Source: a virus. From it: a stretch of DNA of 37,861 bases. This document shows, one piece after another, positions 6,366 to 14,865 of the stretch. The notes below the pieces were generated by a model. The model worked only from the letters and a program-made list of their open reading frames with translations, had not been told where the DNA came from and did not search any database. A program made the position numbers and the translations under genes. The stretch spans positions 1 through 37,861 of the IMG/VR virus record IMGVR_UViG_3300030390_001259. One strand, given 5' to 3'. Each line of letters starts with the position of its first letter. The first letter of the stretch is position 1.

Positions 6366-6770
6366 ATGATTAAAATAAAGCTAGTAACGTTTTCAAACAA
6401 CGTATGCACAATGGGCAAGGCTTACCATGATGAAGAATTGGTTTGTCACACTATGGAATTACCTTGGCTAAAAAACCAGAAAAATATTAGCTGTATACCT
6501 GGCGGAGATTATCAGGTTGCAATGACTAACTCACCAAAGTACGGACCATGTTACAAGATTAAAAATGTAGTAGGCAGAACTGATATACTAATACATAAAG
6601 GCAACACTACAGATGACACTTTAGGATGCATTTTACCTGTAAGCACTTTTGGTATGCTTGATACACTTAAAGGTAAGCGATTTGCAGGTTTATCTAGTAA
6701 GAATGCTTACGTTAAGTTAATGAATATACTTGGCGGCGAAACCTTTATGTTAACAATAGAGAGGCACTAG
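6366..6770 (+). CDS. DUF5675 protein, candidate cell-wall lytic enzyme
   Basis: The conserved pattern CHTMELPW (27-34), ISCIPGGDY (41-49), IHKGN (76-80) and GCI (87-89) is that of DUF5675, found in many phages. The His/Gly-Asn/Gly-Cys arrangement recalls L,D-transpeptidase-like folds, but no catalytic role is established. It directly precedes the holin and no other endolysin is visible in the genome, so it is the lysin candidate. Start chosen at ATG 6366, where the domain begins; an in-frame ATG at 6300 overlaps the upstream stop (TAATG) and would add 22 residues. Confidence 0.65.
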   Translation: MIKIKLVTFSNNVCTMGKAYHDEELVCHTMELPWLKNQKNISCIPGGDYQVAMTNSPKYGPCYKIKNVVGRTDILIHKGNTTDDTLGCILPVSTFGMLDTLKGKRFAGLSSKNAYVKLMNILGGETFMLTIERH

Positions 6771-6772
6771 TT

Positions 6773-7135
6773 ATGAGTATATGGTCAACACTATTTGGTA
6801 GTGACAAGGTTATTGATGCTGGTATTGATGGTATTGATGCAATGGTATTTACTGACGAGGAAAAATCATCAGCAAAAATGAATTTCCTTAAGCTTTATGA
6901 GCCGTACAAAATAGCTCAGCGTTGGCTTGCTTTAGTGGTCAGTATACCTTACGTTAGTTTATGGTTTATTACCGGCTTGATTTATATAGCTGACGTGTTC
7001 ACCGAAAAGATTTTAGATACATCAAGGATAACGTCTTTTTTAAATGGCGATATGGGTAGCGCCTTTATACTGGTATTAAGTTTTTATTTTGCTGGTGGAG
7101 CTGTTGAGGGTATCGTAAGAAAGTTTGTTAAGTGA
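6773..7135 (+). CDS. Holin, GTA 3-TM holin type
   Basis: This inner-membrane protein is expected to form lesions that time lysis. It resembles the GTA_holin_3TM family: N-terminal amphipathic part (WSTLFGSDKVIDAGIDGIDAM), the conserved FTDEEK segment near residue 26, a helix containing YEPYKIAQRWLAL, then membrane segments at about 51-73 and 94-112. At 120 aa it is a normal length. It starts two bases after the DUF5675 gene. Confidence 0.8.
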   Translation: MSIWSTLFGSDKVIDAGIDGIDAMVFTDEEKSSAKMNFLKLYEPYKIAQRWLALVVSIPYVSLWFITGLIYIADVFTEKILDTSRITSFLNGDMGSAFILVLSFYFAGGAVEGIVRKFVK

Positions 7136-7141
7136 TATAAT
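7134..7141 (+). promoter_or_regulatory. Extended -10 promoter candidate
   Basis: TGATATAAT (7133-7141) matches the extended -10 form TGnTATAAT and lies 18 bases before gene 7159. No good -35 is seen. The same nine-base pattern recurs upstream of other rightward late genes (7673, 8165, 20464, 22545). Confidence 0.4.
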
Positions 7142-7158
7142 TAAAGGCCCTATAACTA

Positions 7159-7674
7159 ATGAGTATTTTAGAATGGTTTCCACTACTAAGCGAAAGCGCA
7201 CTTCAACTGATACCAGCAAGAAGCGCAAATAGCGAACTGCTAGCGGCCTATCTTATTGTGTCAATTATAATTAAAAGAGCTTCCTTTTTGGCGGCTTTTT
7301 TTATTAGCTGTATGTTCATGGAAATGAGTTTATTCGACCCATTGAGCGAGGCTAGCTTGTACCTGTTAACATTCGCAACTTACAGTTATGTGATTTCTTG
7401 TAATGCTCTGACATTTTATCAAAAACTAGCCTGTGGTATCATATTAATCCTGTCAATTACACTAGCTTACGATGCTTACTTTTACGGCATGGATGGTATA
7501 TATGGGGCGCATGAAACAATTGTTTACAACAATATCGAATATCTTGCTTTATACGCTCATATTATCTTTATCTGTTCGCTTATTCCTTACAGGCGAATTG
7601 GTGACAGTATCAGACATTGCGTTAACTCTATTGTGCATTACACGCGCAATAGTGCTTACTTTGTCATTTGCTGA
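7159..7674 (+). CDS. Polytopic membrane protein, 171 aa
   Basis: Hydrophobic segments at about residues 25-50, 60-84, 90-110 and 125-145 indicate four membrane helices. A short acidic N-terminus (SILEWFPLLSESA) and a basic C-terminus (RRIGDSIRH) fit an inner-membrane protein. It lies between the holin and a coiled-coil membrane protein, so a role in lysis or superinfection exclusion is possible, but the family is not recognised. No lipobox or spanin layout is visible. Confidence 0.65.
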   Translation: MSILEWFPLLSESALQLIPARSANSELLAAYLIVSIIIKRASFLAAFFISCMFMEMSLFDPLSEASLYLLTFATYSYVISCNALTFYQKLACGIILILSITLAYDAYFYGMDGIYGAHETIVYNNIEYLALYAHIIFICSLIPYRRIGDSIRHCVNSIVHYTRNSAYFVIC

Positions 7675-7680
7675 TATAAT
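7673..7680 (+). promoter_or_regulatory. Extended -10 promoter candidate
   Basis: TGATATAAT (7672-7680), identical to the motif at 7133-7141, overlaps the end of the upstream gene and precedes gene 7713 by about 33 bases. No good -35. Confidence 0.4.
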
Positions 7681-7712
7681 TAAAAACAAATTTATCAAGC
7701 AGACTACCCATA

Positions 7713-7997
7713 ATGAGCGAAACAAGCACAAATAAACTATTAGACACACTGATAACACAGGTAGCAAGCCTAACGGAATCAGTAGACAAATTAGTAACTA
7801 TGGATGCAGTCAGGATGGAAAAAGACAAACACCAAGAAGCCAAGAACGAAGAGGTCGAAGAATTTATTAAGATAGCTAGACCAATACTTTCCAGACTCAA
7901 GACGAACCAAGATAGATTTGATAAGGTTTGGCCTGTTGTTGCAGCTTTTTTTATACTCGGATTTTTAGCTATGGCTGGTGTTAACTTTTCAGGGTAG
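7713..7997 (+). CDS. Coiled-coil protein with C-terminal membrane anchor, 94 aa
   Basis: Residues 1-70 are a charged helical coiled coil (TSTNKLLDTLITQVASL, then EEVEEFIKIARPILSRL), followed by one membrane segment at about 73-91 (VWPVVAAFFILGFLAMAG). Proteins of this shape sit beside lysis genes in many phages, some as holin partners. It lacks the N-terminal signal-anchor plus periplasmic coil of an inner-membrane spanin. Function not assigned. Confidence 0.7.
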   Translation: MSETSTNKLLDTLITQVASLTESVDKLVTMDAVRMEKDKHQEAKNEEVEEFIKIARPILSRLKTNQDRFDKVWPVVAAFFILGFLAMAGVNFSG

Positions 7998-8033
7998 TGG
8001 TTAAATATATAACGATGAATAAAGAGGTAAATT

Positions 8034-8114
8034 ATGCCAGTTAATTCAAGAGGTCAACGAACAAAGACCACTAAGAAGAAAACCAAAAAGCCAGCAAAAA
8101 AGAAAGGCTATTAA
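8034..8114 (+). CDS. Very basic micro-protein, 26 aa
   Basis: A 27-codon ORF with an AGAGGT Shine-Dalgarno. The product begins MPVNSRGQRTK and is then almost entirely Lys, Thr, Ala and Pro (KKKTKKPAKKKGY), with about 11 lysines in 26 residues. It lies between the lysis block and the terminator ahead of the terminase genes. It could bind nucleic acid or charge-neutralise packaged DNA; this is inference. The good ribosome site and codon integrity support translation. Confidence 0.55.
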   Translation: MPVNSRGQRTKTTKKKTKKPAKKKGY

Positions 8115-8135
8115 ATCAAAGGCTTAGTTAAGGTG

Positions 8136-8163
8136 GCTCAGTAGTAATATACTGAGCTTTTTT
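8136..8163 (+). terminator. Intrinsic terminator before the terminase genes
   Basis: GCTCAGTA (8136-8143) pairs with TACTGAGC (8150-8157) around a 6-nt loop, followed by six T residues. Confidence 0.9.
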
Positions 8164-8164
8164 A

Positions 8165-8173
8165 TGTTATAAT
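8165..8173 (+). promoter_or_regulatory. Extended -10 promoter for the terminase-portal genes
   Basis: TGTTATAAT fits TGnTATAAT. It lies immediately after the terminator at 8136-8163 and about 30 bases before the small terminase start, where a new promoter is needed. No clear -35. Confidence 0.5.
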
Positions 8174-8202
8174 TTAAATTATTTGTGGGTTAATTGTGGG
8201 CT

Positions 8203-8679
8203 ATGGCTAAATCAAGCACGACTATAACGAAAGAGAGCCGCGACAAGATGCCAGCGCGCGGAAGGTCTAACAAAACAATAATAATCGAGGCTATGCGTAG
8301 TAAGACTGTAAGTAGCTTGCTGTCGCTTGGTAAAGAGCCTACAAAGGAACAGGTAGAGATAGCATTCTTCGAGAATATATCTAAAATAGCCTTTTCACCA
8401 GAAGATCCCAACAAGGGTATGTGTTTAAAATTACTTGCTGACAAAGGGTGGGCTAGTGTCAAACCATCTAGTGAGATGATAAGCTTTGATTTTGACGAAG
8501 GAGCAGAACCGCACGTGCAAGCATCTCAAGTAATGGCTGCTGCAGCAAGAGGCCAAATACCACCAGATATCGCAAACACTTTTATCAACTCAATAAAAAG
8601 CATGATAGATATAGAAGAATTCACCAACCTCAAAGAAAGAATAATTGCGTTAGAGAAAGCGCTAAACGGAAGCGATTAA
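8203..8679 (+). CDS. Terminase small subunit
   Basis: Assigned mainly by position directly before the large subunit and by size (158 aa; P22 gp3 is 162). A basic N-terminal part (MAKSSTTITKESRDKMPARGRSNKT) could bind DNA, a central helical region precedes it, and the acidic segment ISFDFDEGAEPH leads to helical C-terminal residues typical of oligomerising small terminases. ATG 8203 was chosen; a TTG at 8194 is in frame. The stop overlaps the large-subunit start (TAATG). Confidence 0.75.
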   Translation: MAKSSTTITKESRDKMPARGRSNKTIIIEAMRSKTVSSLLSLGKEPTKEQVEIAFFENISKIAFSPEDPNKGMCLKLLADKGWASVKPSSEMISFDFDEGAEPHVQASQVMAAAARGQIPPDIANTFINSIKSMIDIEEFTNLKERIIALEKALNGSD

Positions 8680-10349
8680 TGAGCGCACTAAGTAAAAGGC
8701 TAGATATAATTGAGCCGCAATTGCTTGCACAGCAAGGCATGCTGGAGCATTCTGTTTACGGTATTGTAGACAGAGTTGACAAGATTGATGGTGAATTGGT
8801 TCCTAATATCATAAGGAGATGGAAGGGAACTATAGGTAACATGAGTCCGACCGATGAAGAGCCGACGATACTTTTAATTGAAAAGCTTGAGCCAATGATA
8901 CTTAAGCATAAAAAATATAAATGTATGTTTGGTGGTCGTGGCGGCACAAAGTCAAGAATGGCTCAAGATGTAACTGCTGGTGAGGTAAACAGCCAAGGAA
9001 CCAAGGTCTACGTATTACGAGAGAGGATGAAGTCATTAAAAGAATCTATCTACGCAGGAATAGAGAAGAGTATAAAGGATTTATGCTTAGCCGGATTTAG
9101 GAGTGTTCCTAGCCATTGGGAAATTCGCCACAAAACAGGTGGTAAGTTTACCTTTGGTGGAATGCAAAACATTATCGACATGAAAGGCGCTTCTAACTAT
9201 AAAATATTTTTAATGGAAGAGGCCGCAAAGACAAAACAATACACTATAGATACATTAGGACCAACATTGCGAGACACTCCAGGTGCAGAGCTTTGGTATC
9301 TTTGGAATAGTGAATCATCACAAGACCCTATGAGCAAAGAGTTTATAATTCCTTTTCAGGCCGAGCTTGATAAACATGGGTTTTATGAAGATGAGCATTA
9401 CTATGTTGTTAAGGTTGGTTATGAGGATAACCCGTGGTTTAGGTGGGATTCGTCTTTAACTCAAGAGTTAGAAAAAGACAAGCAAAAAGTAAAGAGAGGT
9501 ATTATGTCTAAAGCTAGGTATAACTGGATCTGGAAAGGCCATTTTTGTGATGATATTGCCAACTCTGTTATATCTGAGGATATGTTCTCTGCATGTATAG
9601 ATGCGCACATTAAGTTAGGAATAGAGCCAAGAGGTGCTAAAATCGCATCTTGTGACCCGTCAGATAGTGGCGAGGATGAATGCGGATACGCAGAAAGACA
9701 AGGAATAGTATTTACCAGTATTGATGAGATATCTGCCATCAACGGCAACAGGAAGATGGACGAAGCATGCAAAAGAGCCATCATGTTCGGTGCTGACTCC
9801 TTTGGCTATGATGCTGACGGTCTTGGCGCTACACTTAGAGATAATGTAAACAAGGCGTTCAAAGGCAAGAAAACGCAAATATACGCCTATAAAGGCTCTA
9901 GTGAGATACACGACCCTAACGCCCCATTTAAAAGCGAAACGGCAATGCTTACCAATAAGAATGATAACCTCAAAAACAAGGACGTGCTTTTTAACAAGAA
10001 AGCTCAAAATATTATAGGTTTTGCTGAACGTGTACTTAATACATGGGAGGCTGTTGTCGAGGGTAAATACCACGACCCTGACACGCTTGTTAGTTTTTGC
10101 AGTAAATCAATCAAACCTGAAATGTTAGAGAAGATAAAAGCAGAGGCATGTAAAACCCCGACAAAACCAGCCGACACGGTTAAGTTTTACACTAAAGAGG
10201 AGCTTAGAAAGGGCGTTCAGATGCCTGACGGTTCAAGAGTCAAAATCCCCTCACCTAACCTATTTGATGCTGCGGTGCTTTCTTTTGATAAATCAAGTAT
10301 AATAAACAACATAAATATGGACGATATAAACTTTGCATCAATTTACTAA
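8679..10349 (+). CDS. Terminase large subunit
   Basis: The packaging motor ATPase and nuclease. Walker A GGRGGTKS at residues 85-92, Walker B with catalytic Glu at about 175-182 (IFLMEEAAK), and a C-terminal RNase H-like nuclease with acidic residues in CDPSD (about 326), GYDADG (about 375) and FDAAVLSFD (about 535). At 556 aa it is somewhat longer than P22 gp2 (499). The Walker A form and order of motifs place it with the Terminase_3/Sf6-SPP1 group. It is followed after ten bases by the portal gene. Confidence 0.93.
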   Translation: MSALSKRLDIIEPQLLAQQGMLEHSVYGIVDRVDKIDGELVPNIIRRWKGTIGNMSPTDEEPTILLIEKLEPMILKHKKYKCMFGGRGGTKSRMAQDVTAGEVNSQGTKVYVLRERMKSLKESIYAGIEKSIKDLCLAGFRSVPSHWEIRHKTGGKFTFGGMQNIIDMKGASNYKIFLMEEAAKTKQYTIDTLGPTLRDTPGAELWYLWNSESSQDPMSKEFIIPFQAELDKHGFYEDEHYYVVKVGYEDNPWFRWDSSLTQELEKDKQKVKRGIMSKARYNWIWKGHFCDDIANSVISEDMFSACIDAHIKLGIEPRGAKIASCDPSDSGEDECGYAERQGIVFTSIDEISAINGNRKMDEACKRAIMFGADSFGYDADGLGATLRDNVNKAFKGKKTQIYAYKGSSEIHDPNAPFKSETAMLTNKNDNLKNKDVLFNKKAQNIIGFAERVLNTWEAVVEGKYHDPDTLVSFCSKSIKPEMLEKIKAEACKTPTKPADTVKFYTKEELRKGVQMPDGSRVKIPSPNLFDAAVLSFDKSSIINNINMDDINFASIY

Positions 10350-10359
10350 GGCTTAAATA

Positions 10360-12456
10360 ATGGCGAGCGATAAAGACAATAACGAGCATAGAAGTTGGCT
10401 ACAGCAGCTAGGTGATTATCAAGAATCAGACCTAGACCAACGCCAACAAGCTAGAGAAGCTGACAGGTTTCTATTAGATAAAGATGGGCAATGGGAAGAA
10501 TCTGTTGCTCGTAACATCGACTCACAAAAGAGACCTCGATATACATTTGATAGAACGACTCCTATTATTGAGTCAATTATGTCTGATGTTGAAGATATGG
10601 AGTTCGGCTCTAATGTTAAGCCAGCTAGTGGTGAGGCTACCAAAGAGATAGCTTTAACTTATGAGGGAATGGTTAGAGCTATTGAAGCAGAGTCGAAAGC
10701 CGGCAGTATTTATCGTAACGCTTGCAGAAGAATGATTAGGCGCGGGTTTGATGCTTGGATTGTTAAGGCTAAGTTTAAAGATGAATGGAGCTTTGACCAA
10801 GATTTAGTTGTTGAAGCTATACCAAACGCAATCAACAGAGTATGGACTAGTAACACATCGGTTGAGCCTGATAGCTCAGATACTGATGCCGCTTACGTTT
10901 TAACATCTGTATCTCCTGAAGAATATAAGAAGCAATTTCCTGATGGTAAAGGCATAAGTGTTGGTGATGCTGATTTGGGTGAGCATTGGGATCAATACCG
11001 ACCAGAAGTTATCACCTTTGGCGAGCGTTACTATAAAAAAGAAACTAAACGTACAGTTTGCCAGTTATCCAATGGTGAAGTTGTAGAGAAAGACGACAAC
11101 TTTGAAAAGGTTGCTGATGAGTATGCACAGCAAGGTGTAACTGTAGTTCGTGAGAAAGAAGTTAAAGACTATCAAATTTATCATAGATTCTTCGATGGTG
11201 GCGGCATGCTATCAAAAGAGCGTGAAACAGTATTCAGAACAATGCCAGTAGTAACCGTATACGGTAATCATGAGCTACTAGGTGAAAGCTCTAAGATTAC
11301 ATACAGTGGTTTAGTCTTGAAGATGATGGACTATCAACGCGTGTTTAATTACGGCAAGTCAAGAGAGATTGAAGAGGGCGCACTAGCACCTCGTAAGAAG
11401 CTTGTAATGTCTAGAGCTATGGCAAAGGGTAGCGAGAAGCAAATAGCAGCATTAAACGTTAGTGCTGACCCTGTCCTATTCCTCAATCCTGACCCAGAGA
11501 TGCCACAAGGTGTTCAAGAGCTTTCAGGTTCACAAGTAAACCCACACTTAACTAATATATCAGCTGATATGGCTATGGGCATGAGAGATACTGCAAATGT
11601 ATCTGAAGCTATGGAAGGTAAGTCACCTGCTAGAATGAGTGAAGAAGCATTACGCTTACAAGTAGACCGCGGTATTGGCGGCACTAAAAAATGGGTTAAC
11701 GCTTTAGTTAATGGCATTGAAAGAACATGTAAAATATTAGTTCAAACTATCCCTACTGTTTACGATACTAAGCGCACAATGGCAATTACTGGCGCTGATG
11801 GGGCTGAGAATATTGTTACACTTAATGATGAGGTTTATGACAATCAATCAGGCGAAATGGTACGAGTAAATACATTAAACAAAGGTAAGTATAAAGTTTC
11901 ATGTGATGCTGGTAAGGCATTTGCTAACAAACTAGAAGCAGGTAGAGCGGCAATGCTAGAATTAGCAGCTGTTGACCCAAGTATATTGCAAACTGGCGGC
12001 GACTTGCTTATTAAATCAATGGATGCTCCTTACATGAATGAGTTAGGTGATCGCAAACGTGCTCAAATGCTACAAGCTGGCATGATACCATTCGATCAAA
12101 TGACTGATGAAGAGAAGCAGGCAGCACAACAAGCAGCACAACAACCAAAAGAGCCAAGCCCAGAAGATAAAATAGCTAATGCTGAGTTGATCAAAGCAAA
12201 CAACGAGCAAACAGAGTTAGCGCTCAAAGATAAAGAGTTAAATATAAAAGCTGCTGAAGTTCAACAAAAAGGACATAAACTATCTATTGAAGAAGGCAAA
12301 GCAGTAGCCGACATAAGAAATAAAGACTCTGCAACAGTTCTAAACCTAGCCAAAGCAGAAAATACGGCGACAAGCACTGAACTGGATAAGTACAACGCAA
12401 TTATCGACTCTTTACCCACTGATGATTTACTAGGTGTGCTATCAGGTAAACAATAA
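10360..12456 (+). CDS. Portal protein, P22 gp1 type
   Basis: This forms the dodecameric ring through which DNA passes. Features of the P22 portal family include the early region DRTTPIIESIMSDVEDMEFG (about residues 64-83), EITLTYEGMVRAIEAES-like helical segments, and RIGG-type RGIGGTKKWVNALVNGIER in the wing/stem region. The C-terminal 120 residues are a long charged helix rich in Gln, Glu and Lys, as expected for a P22-like barrel. At 698 aa it compares well with P22 gp1 (725). It overlaps the next gene by one base. Confidence 0.9.
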   Translation: MASDKDNNEHRSWLQQLGDYQESDLDQRQQAREADRFLLDKDGQWEESVARNIDSQKRPRYTFDRTTPIIESIMSDVEDMEFGSNVKPASGEATKEIALTYEGMVRAIEAESKAGSIYRNACRRMIRRGFDAWIVKAKFKDEWSFDQDLVVEAIPNAINRVWTSNTSVEPDSSDTDAAYVLTSVSPEEYKKQFPDGKGISVGDADLGEHWDQYRPEVITFGERYYKKETKRTVCQLSNGEVVEKDDNFEKVADEYAQQGVTVVREKEVKDYQIYHRFFDGGGMLSKERETVFRTMPVVTVYGNHELLGESSKITYSGLVLKMMDYQRVFNYGKSREIEEGALAPRKKLVMSRAMAKGSEKQIAALNVSADPVLFLNPDPEMPQGVQELSGSQVNPHLTNISADMAMGMRDTANVSEAMEGKSPARMSEEALRLQVDRGIGGTKKWVNALVNGIERTCKILVQTIPTVYDTKRTMAITGADGAENIVTLNDEVYDNQSGEMVRVNTLNKGKYKVSCDAGKAFANKLEAGRAAMLELAAVDPSILQTGGDLLIKSMDAPYMNELGDRKRAQMLQAGMIPFDQMTDEEKQAAQQAAQQPKEPSPEDKIANAELIKANNEQTELALKDKELNIKAAEVQQKGHKLSIEEGKAVADIRNKDSATVLNLAKAENTATSTELDKYNAIIDSLPTDDLLGVLSGKQ

Positions 12457-13247
12457 TGATTGATGAATCTATACTATTAGAGGTCATATCAAGAGCGAAG
12501 GCCGGCGACAAGTCTGCCATCGCTTTTGTGTCTGAGAAGGTTAGGCTTAAAGCCATAGCTAATCTCAAATCCATCGAGAAGCAAGGTGAACTAGATGTTA
12601 TCAACAACATCAAAGCTAACATTGAAAACTTATCAAAATCAGTTATACAAGTTGCGTCAATAGTTGACTCCAATAACGCTGTTATAGGCGATGCTATAAA
12701 CAAGTCTAAGCGTAACAGCAAGAAAGCCATAAAAGAGCAATCTGAAGCATTACACAAGCAACTGAGCGCTATATCATCACAAGTATTAGCTATCGAATCC
12801 AAACCAACACCAGAGCGAGTTATAGAAACGCGAACGGTAGTGGAAAAAGAAACGATACGAGAGCGCGGTGATATTATTGTTGAGCAACCTATATCAATCA
12901 ACGAGGTTTTCGAGCCTAAAGAGGTTGTTGAGTATGTTGAGCAAGGCGCAATAGATAAACTATTTAAAGAGTTTGAATATAGATTAAGACGCGACATTCA
13001 AAACCAAATGGACTTGAGGCAGTATAGCGGCTCAGGTGGTGGCGCTGGTAAAATTGAAATCAGGCAAGACGGGGATATTATCTCTAGTAGCGCTAAGTGT
13101 TTAAACTTTACCGGTGTTGATGTTTTGGCGCAGAAAGACCCGAACAACCCAGATTGCATTAATATATACATACCGCCCGAGCAGCCGAATAATCAACCTT
13201 GGGTTGATGGTGAGTTATGGGTAGATTCAGAAGAATGGATAGGATAG
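12456..13247 (+). CDS. Coiled-coil virion-associated protein, 263 aa
   Basis: Residues 1-110 are predominantly helical with coiled-coil character (NNIKANIENLSKSVIQVASI, then KEQSEALHKQLSAISSQVL). A Glu/Val/Arg-rich stretch (PERVIETRTVVEKETIRERG) leads to a second helix and a glycine-rich turn (YSGSGGGAGK). The C-terminal part carries tandem WVDGELWVDSEEW. Location between portal and a beta-helical structural protein suggests a virion component; P22 has no obvious equivalent at this place. Family not recognised. Confidence 0.65.
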   Translation: MIDESILLEVISRAKAGDKSAIAFVSEKVRLKAIANLKSIEKQGELDVINNIKANIENLSKSVIQVASIVDSNNAVIGDAINKSKRNSKKAIKEQSEALHKQLSAISSQVLAIESKPTPERVIETRTVVEKETIRERGDIIVEQPISINEVFEPKEVVEYVEQGAIDKLFKEFEYRLRRDIQNQMDLRQYSGSGGGAGKIEIRQDGDIISSSAKCLNFTGVDVLAQKDPNNPDCINIYIPPEQPNNQPWVDGELWVDSEEWIG

Positions 13248-13250
13248 ATT

Positions 13251-14558
13251 ATGACTATAACAACTTTACCACCATCACCGGCAGGTGAGATATCGCACAA
13301 TGAAGTTAGAGAAAAAATAAACGAGACTATAGGTGTTGTTAACGGTACAGACTTGACAGGTCGGGTTGTCGTTAATTCTGCTGCTGACTTATCTGGAGTC
13401 TTGGATCCAACAAAAGAATATTTCATTAACGGTGTTATTGATATGGGGTCAACCCAGATAACCGTTCCGGTAGAAGGCCTTAGTCTTACGGGTTACAACC
13501 TAGAGATTAGCGGGCTAACATCTAGCGAACCAAACTACACTATGTTTATCTCTGAATCTGCGGTTATTGGTAGCGGGAATTTACTAGGTAAAGATTACTT
13601 TATCTCTGTTACGGGTGCAGGCTCTAAAGCTTACGAGTTATACGATGCAACGGGAAATAACGCTTTTGAGTTTGTTAGGATAAACTATATAAATTGCACA
13701 TCTTTGGGTGATATATACGACTATAGGCAAGGTCTAGAGGCTGGCTCAGGCAGATTCGGCGGCGCTCCAACTTTAACCCTTCATGGTTTATGGGCAGGCG
13801 GTTACAGAATAACTACCTCAATAGTGAGGAATTTATCTGGTACTATGACAGAGCCACTATTTAAAGCTGGAAATCTGTTTCAAATGAATAGTAGGTTTCT
13901 TTCTGATATAAATTGCGACTTACCATCATTAGCACCATTGCATGACTTTTCTAATGCTGAGTTTCCTAACCCTGGTACATTTCAATTGAAAGGCTGTGAA
14001 ATAACCAGAGATGGCGCTTATAATGCTGATGACTCAAACCTAACTCCTAATATGTCAAGTTCTGATTTGTCGGCATATTGGAAAGGGAACAACGGAATAG
14101 GTAACACCTTTGTAGGTGGCACAACACTTGTAACAAGCGAAGAGTTAACGGTTATCGGTGCTGGCTCAACATGGTATGTGATAGAGGGTATATTTACAGG
14201 TACGGGGTTGCAACACTTTTCCGCATCTGCTGACGGTAAGTTAACGCATAACGGTAACTCGCCGCGAGAATTTGAAATAACATCTAACTTGACGATTGAA
14301 AGTACGCCGAATAACGAGTTAGAGGTTAGGTTCAGAAAATGGGATGATTCTGCCGGCTCATTCATAAATCTAGATTACACAGCGCAAGCAAGACAGGTTA
14401 ACTCTTTTGTCGGTGGGCGCGATGTTGCTTTTTTTAATATCAATACAGGTGTTACTTTAGATCAAGACGATTATCTTGAGATGCAAGTGAGAAACAATTC
14501 AGGAAATAACAATGCTACGCTTGAATCTGGTAGCTTTTTTAGAGTACAAGAGCGTTGA
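13251..14558 (+). CDS. Virion structural protein with beta-helix and jelly-roll-like C-terminus
   Basis: An N-terminal adapter segment (LPPSPAGEISHNEVREKINET), then repeated short strands with NG/GN turns typical of a right-handed beta-helix (about residues 45-260). A separate C-terminal domain at about 295-435 (TWYVIEGIFTGTGLQHFSAS, then DDYLEMQVRNNSG) looks like a TNF/C1q-type jelly roll used by trimeric phage surface proteins. It could be a head fibre or decoration protein given its place in the head-gene cluster; that is inference. An intrinsic terminator follows. Confidence 0.65.
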   Translation: MTITTLPPSPAGEISHNEVREKINETIGVVNGTDLTGRVVVNSAADLSGVLDPTKEYFINGVIDMGSTQITVPVEGLSLTGYNLEISGLTSSEPNYTMFISESAVIGSGNLLGKDYFISVTGAGSKAYELYDATGNNAFEFVRINYINCTSLGDIYDYRQGLEAGSGRFGGAPTLTLHGLWAGGYRITTSIVRNLSGTMTEPLFKAGNLFQMNSRFLSDINCDLPSLAPLHDFSNAEFPNPGTFQLKGCEITRDGAYNADDSNLTPNMSSSDLSAYWKGNNGIGNTFVGGTTLVTSEELTVIGAGSTWYVIEGIFTGTGLQHFSASADGKLTHNGNSPREFEITSNLTIESTPNNELEVRFRKWDDSAGSFINLDYTAQARQVNSFVGGRDVAFFNINTGVTLDQDDYLEMQVRNNSGNNNATLESGSFFRVQER

Positions 14559-14592
14559 TATTATGTGTTTCTAATAAATCTTAATTTTAATA

Positions 14593-14614
14593 AAGAGCTT
14601 GACGGCTCTTTTTT
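14593..14614 (+). terminator. Intrinsic terminator
   Basis: AAGAGC (14593-14598) pairs with GCTCTT (14605-14610), 6-nt loop, with a T-run to 14614. A 17-base near-repeat (AATCTTA[A/G]TTTTAATAA) lies on each side of the hairpin, at about 14576 and 14627. Confidence 0.8.
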
Positions 14615-14659
14615 ATTGCTTATAATAATCTTAGTTTTAATAAGAAAAGGGCAATTGTT

Positions 14660-14860
14660 ATGAGTAATTATAAGGTAGTCGAAGGTAGTGAGCAGGGGCA
14701 TTGCTGCGTAACGCATACTGTGATCGACATGAACGAGCCTGTCTATCATTGCGATGATGTTGACAAAACTGGCGAGCCTATTTTTTACGGGGTGGTGTGT
14801 GAGTGCTTTGACGAAAAAACCGCTAACCTAATACGTGACGCACTACAAGATAGAGGGTAA
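14660..14860 (+). CDS. Hypothetical protein, 66 aa, Cys/His-containing
   Basis: First gene of a cluster of small genes inserted between head genes. The product has CC at about residues 15-16, further Cys/His residues (YHCDDVDK, VCECFD) and a C-terminal helix (DEKTANLIRDALQDRG). Similar small proteins occur in many phage accessory regions, role unknown. AAGGGC lies upstream, and TATAAT at 14621 may supply a local promoter. Confidence 0.65.
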   Translation: MSNYKVVEGSEQGHCCVTHTVIDMNEPVYHCDDVDKTGEPIFYGVVCECFDEKTANLIRDALQDRG

Positions 14861-14865
14861 TTATT

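Noticed and set aside
7472-7735. 87-codon ORF overlapping the polytopic membrane protein gene
   Set aside because: Lies in another frame of 7159..7674 and crosses the start of 7713..7997, with no ribosome site; a shadow frame.
9660-10073. 137-codon minus-strand ORF inside the large terminase
   Set aside because: Antisense to conserved terminase motifs and without translation signals.
12401-12997. 198-codon minus-strand ORF
   Set aside because: Antisense to the coiled-coil gene 12456..13247 and the portal end; its composition is the mirror of those genes and it has no ribosome site or promoter.
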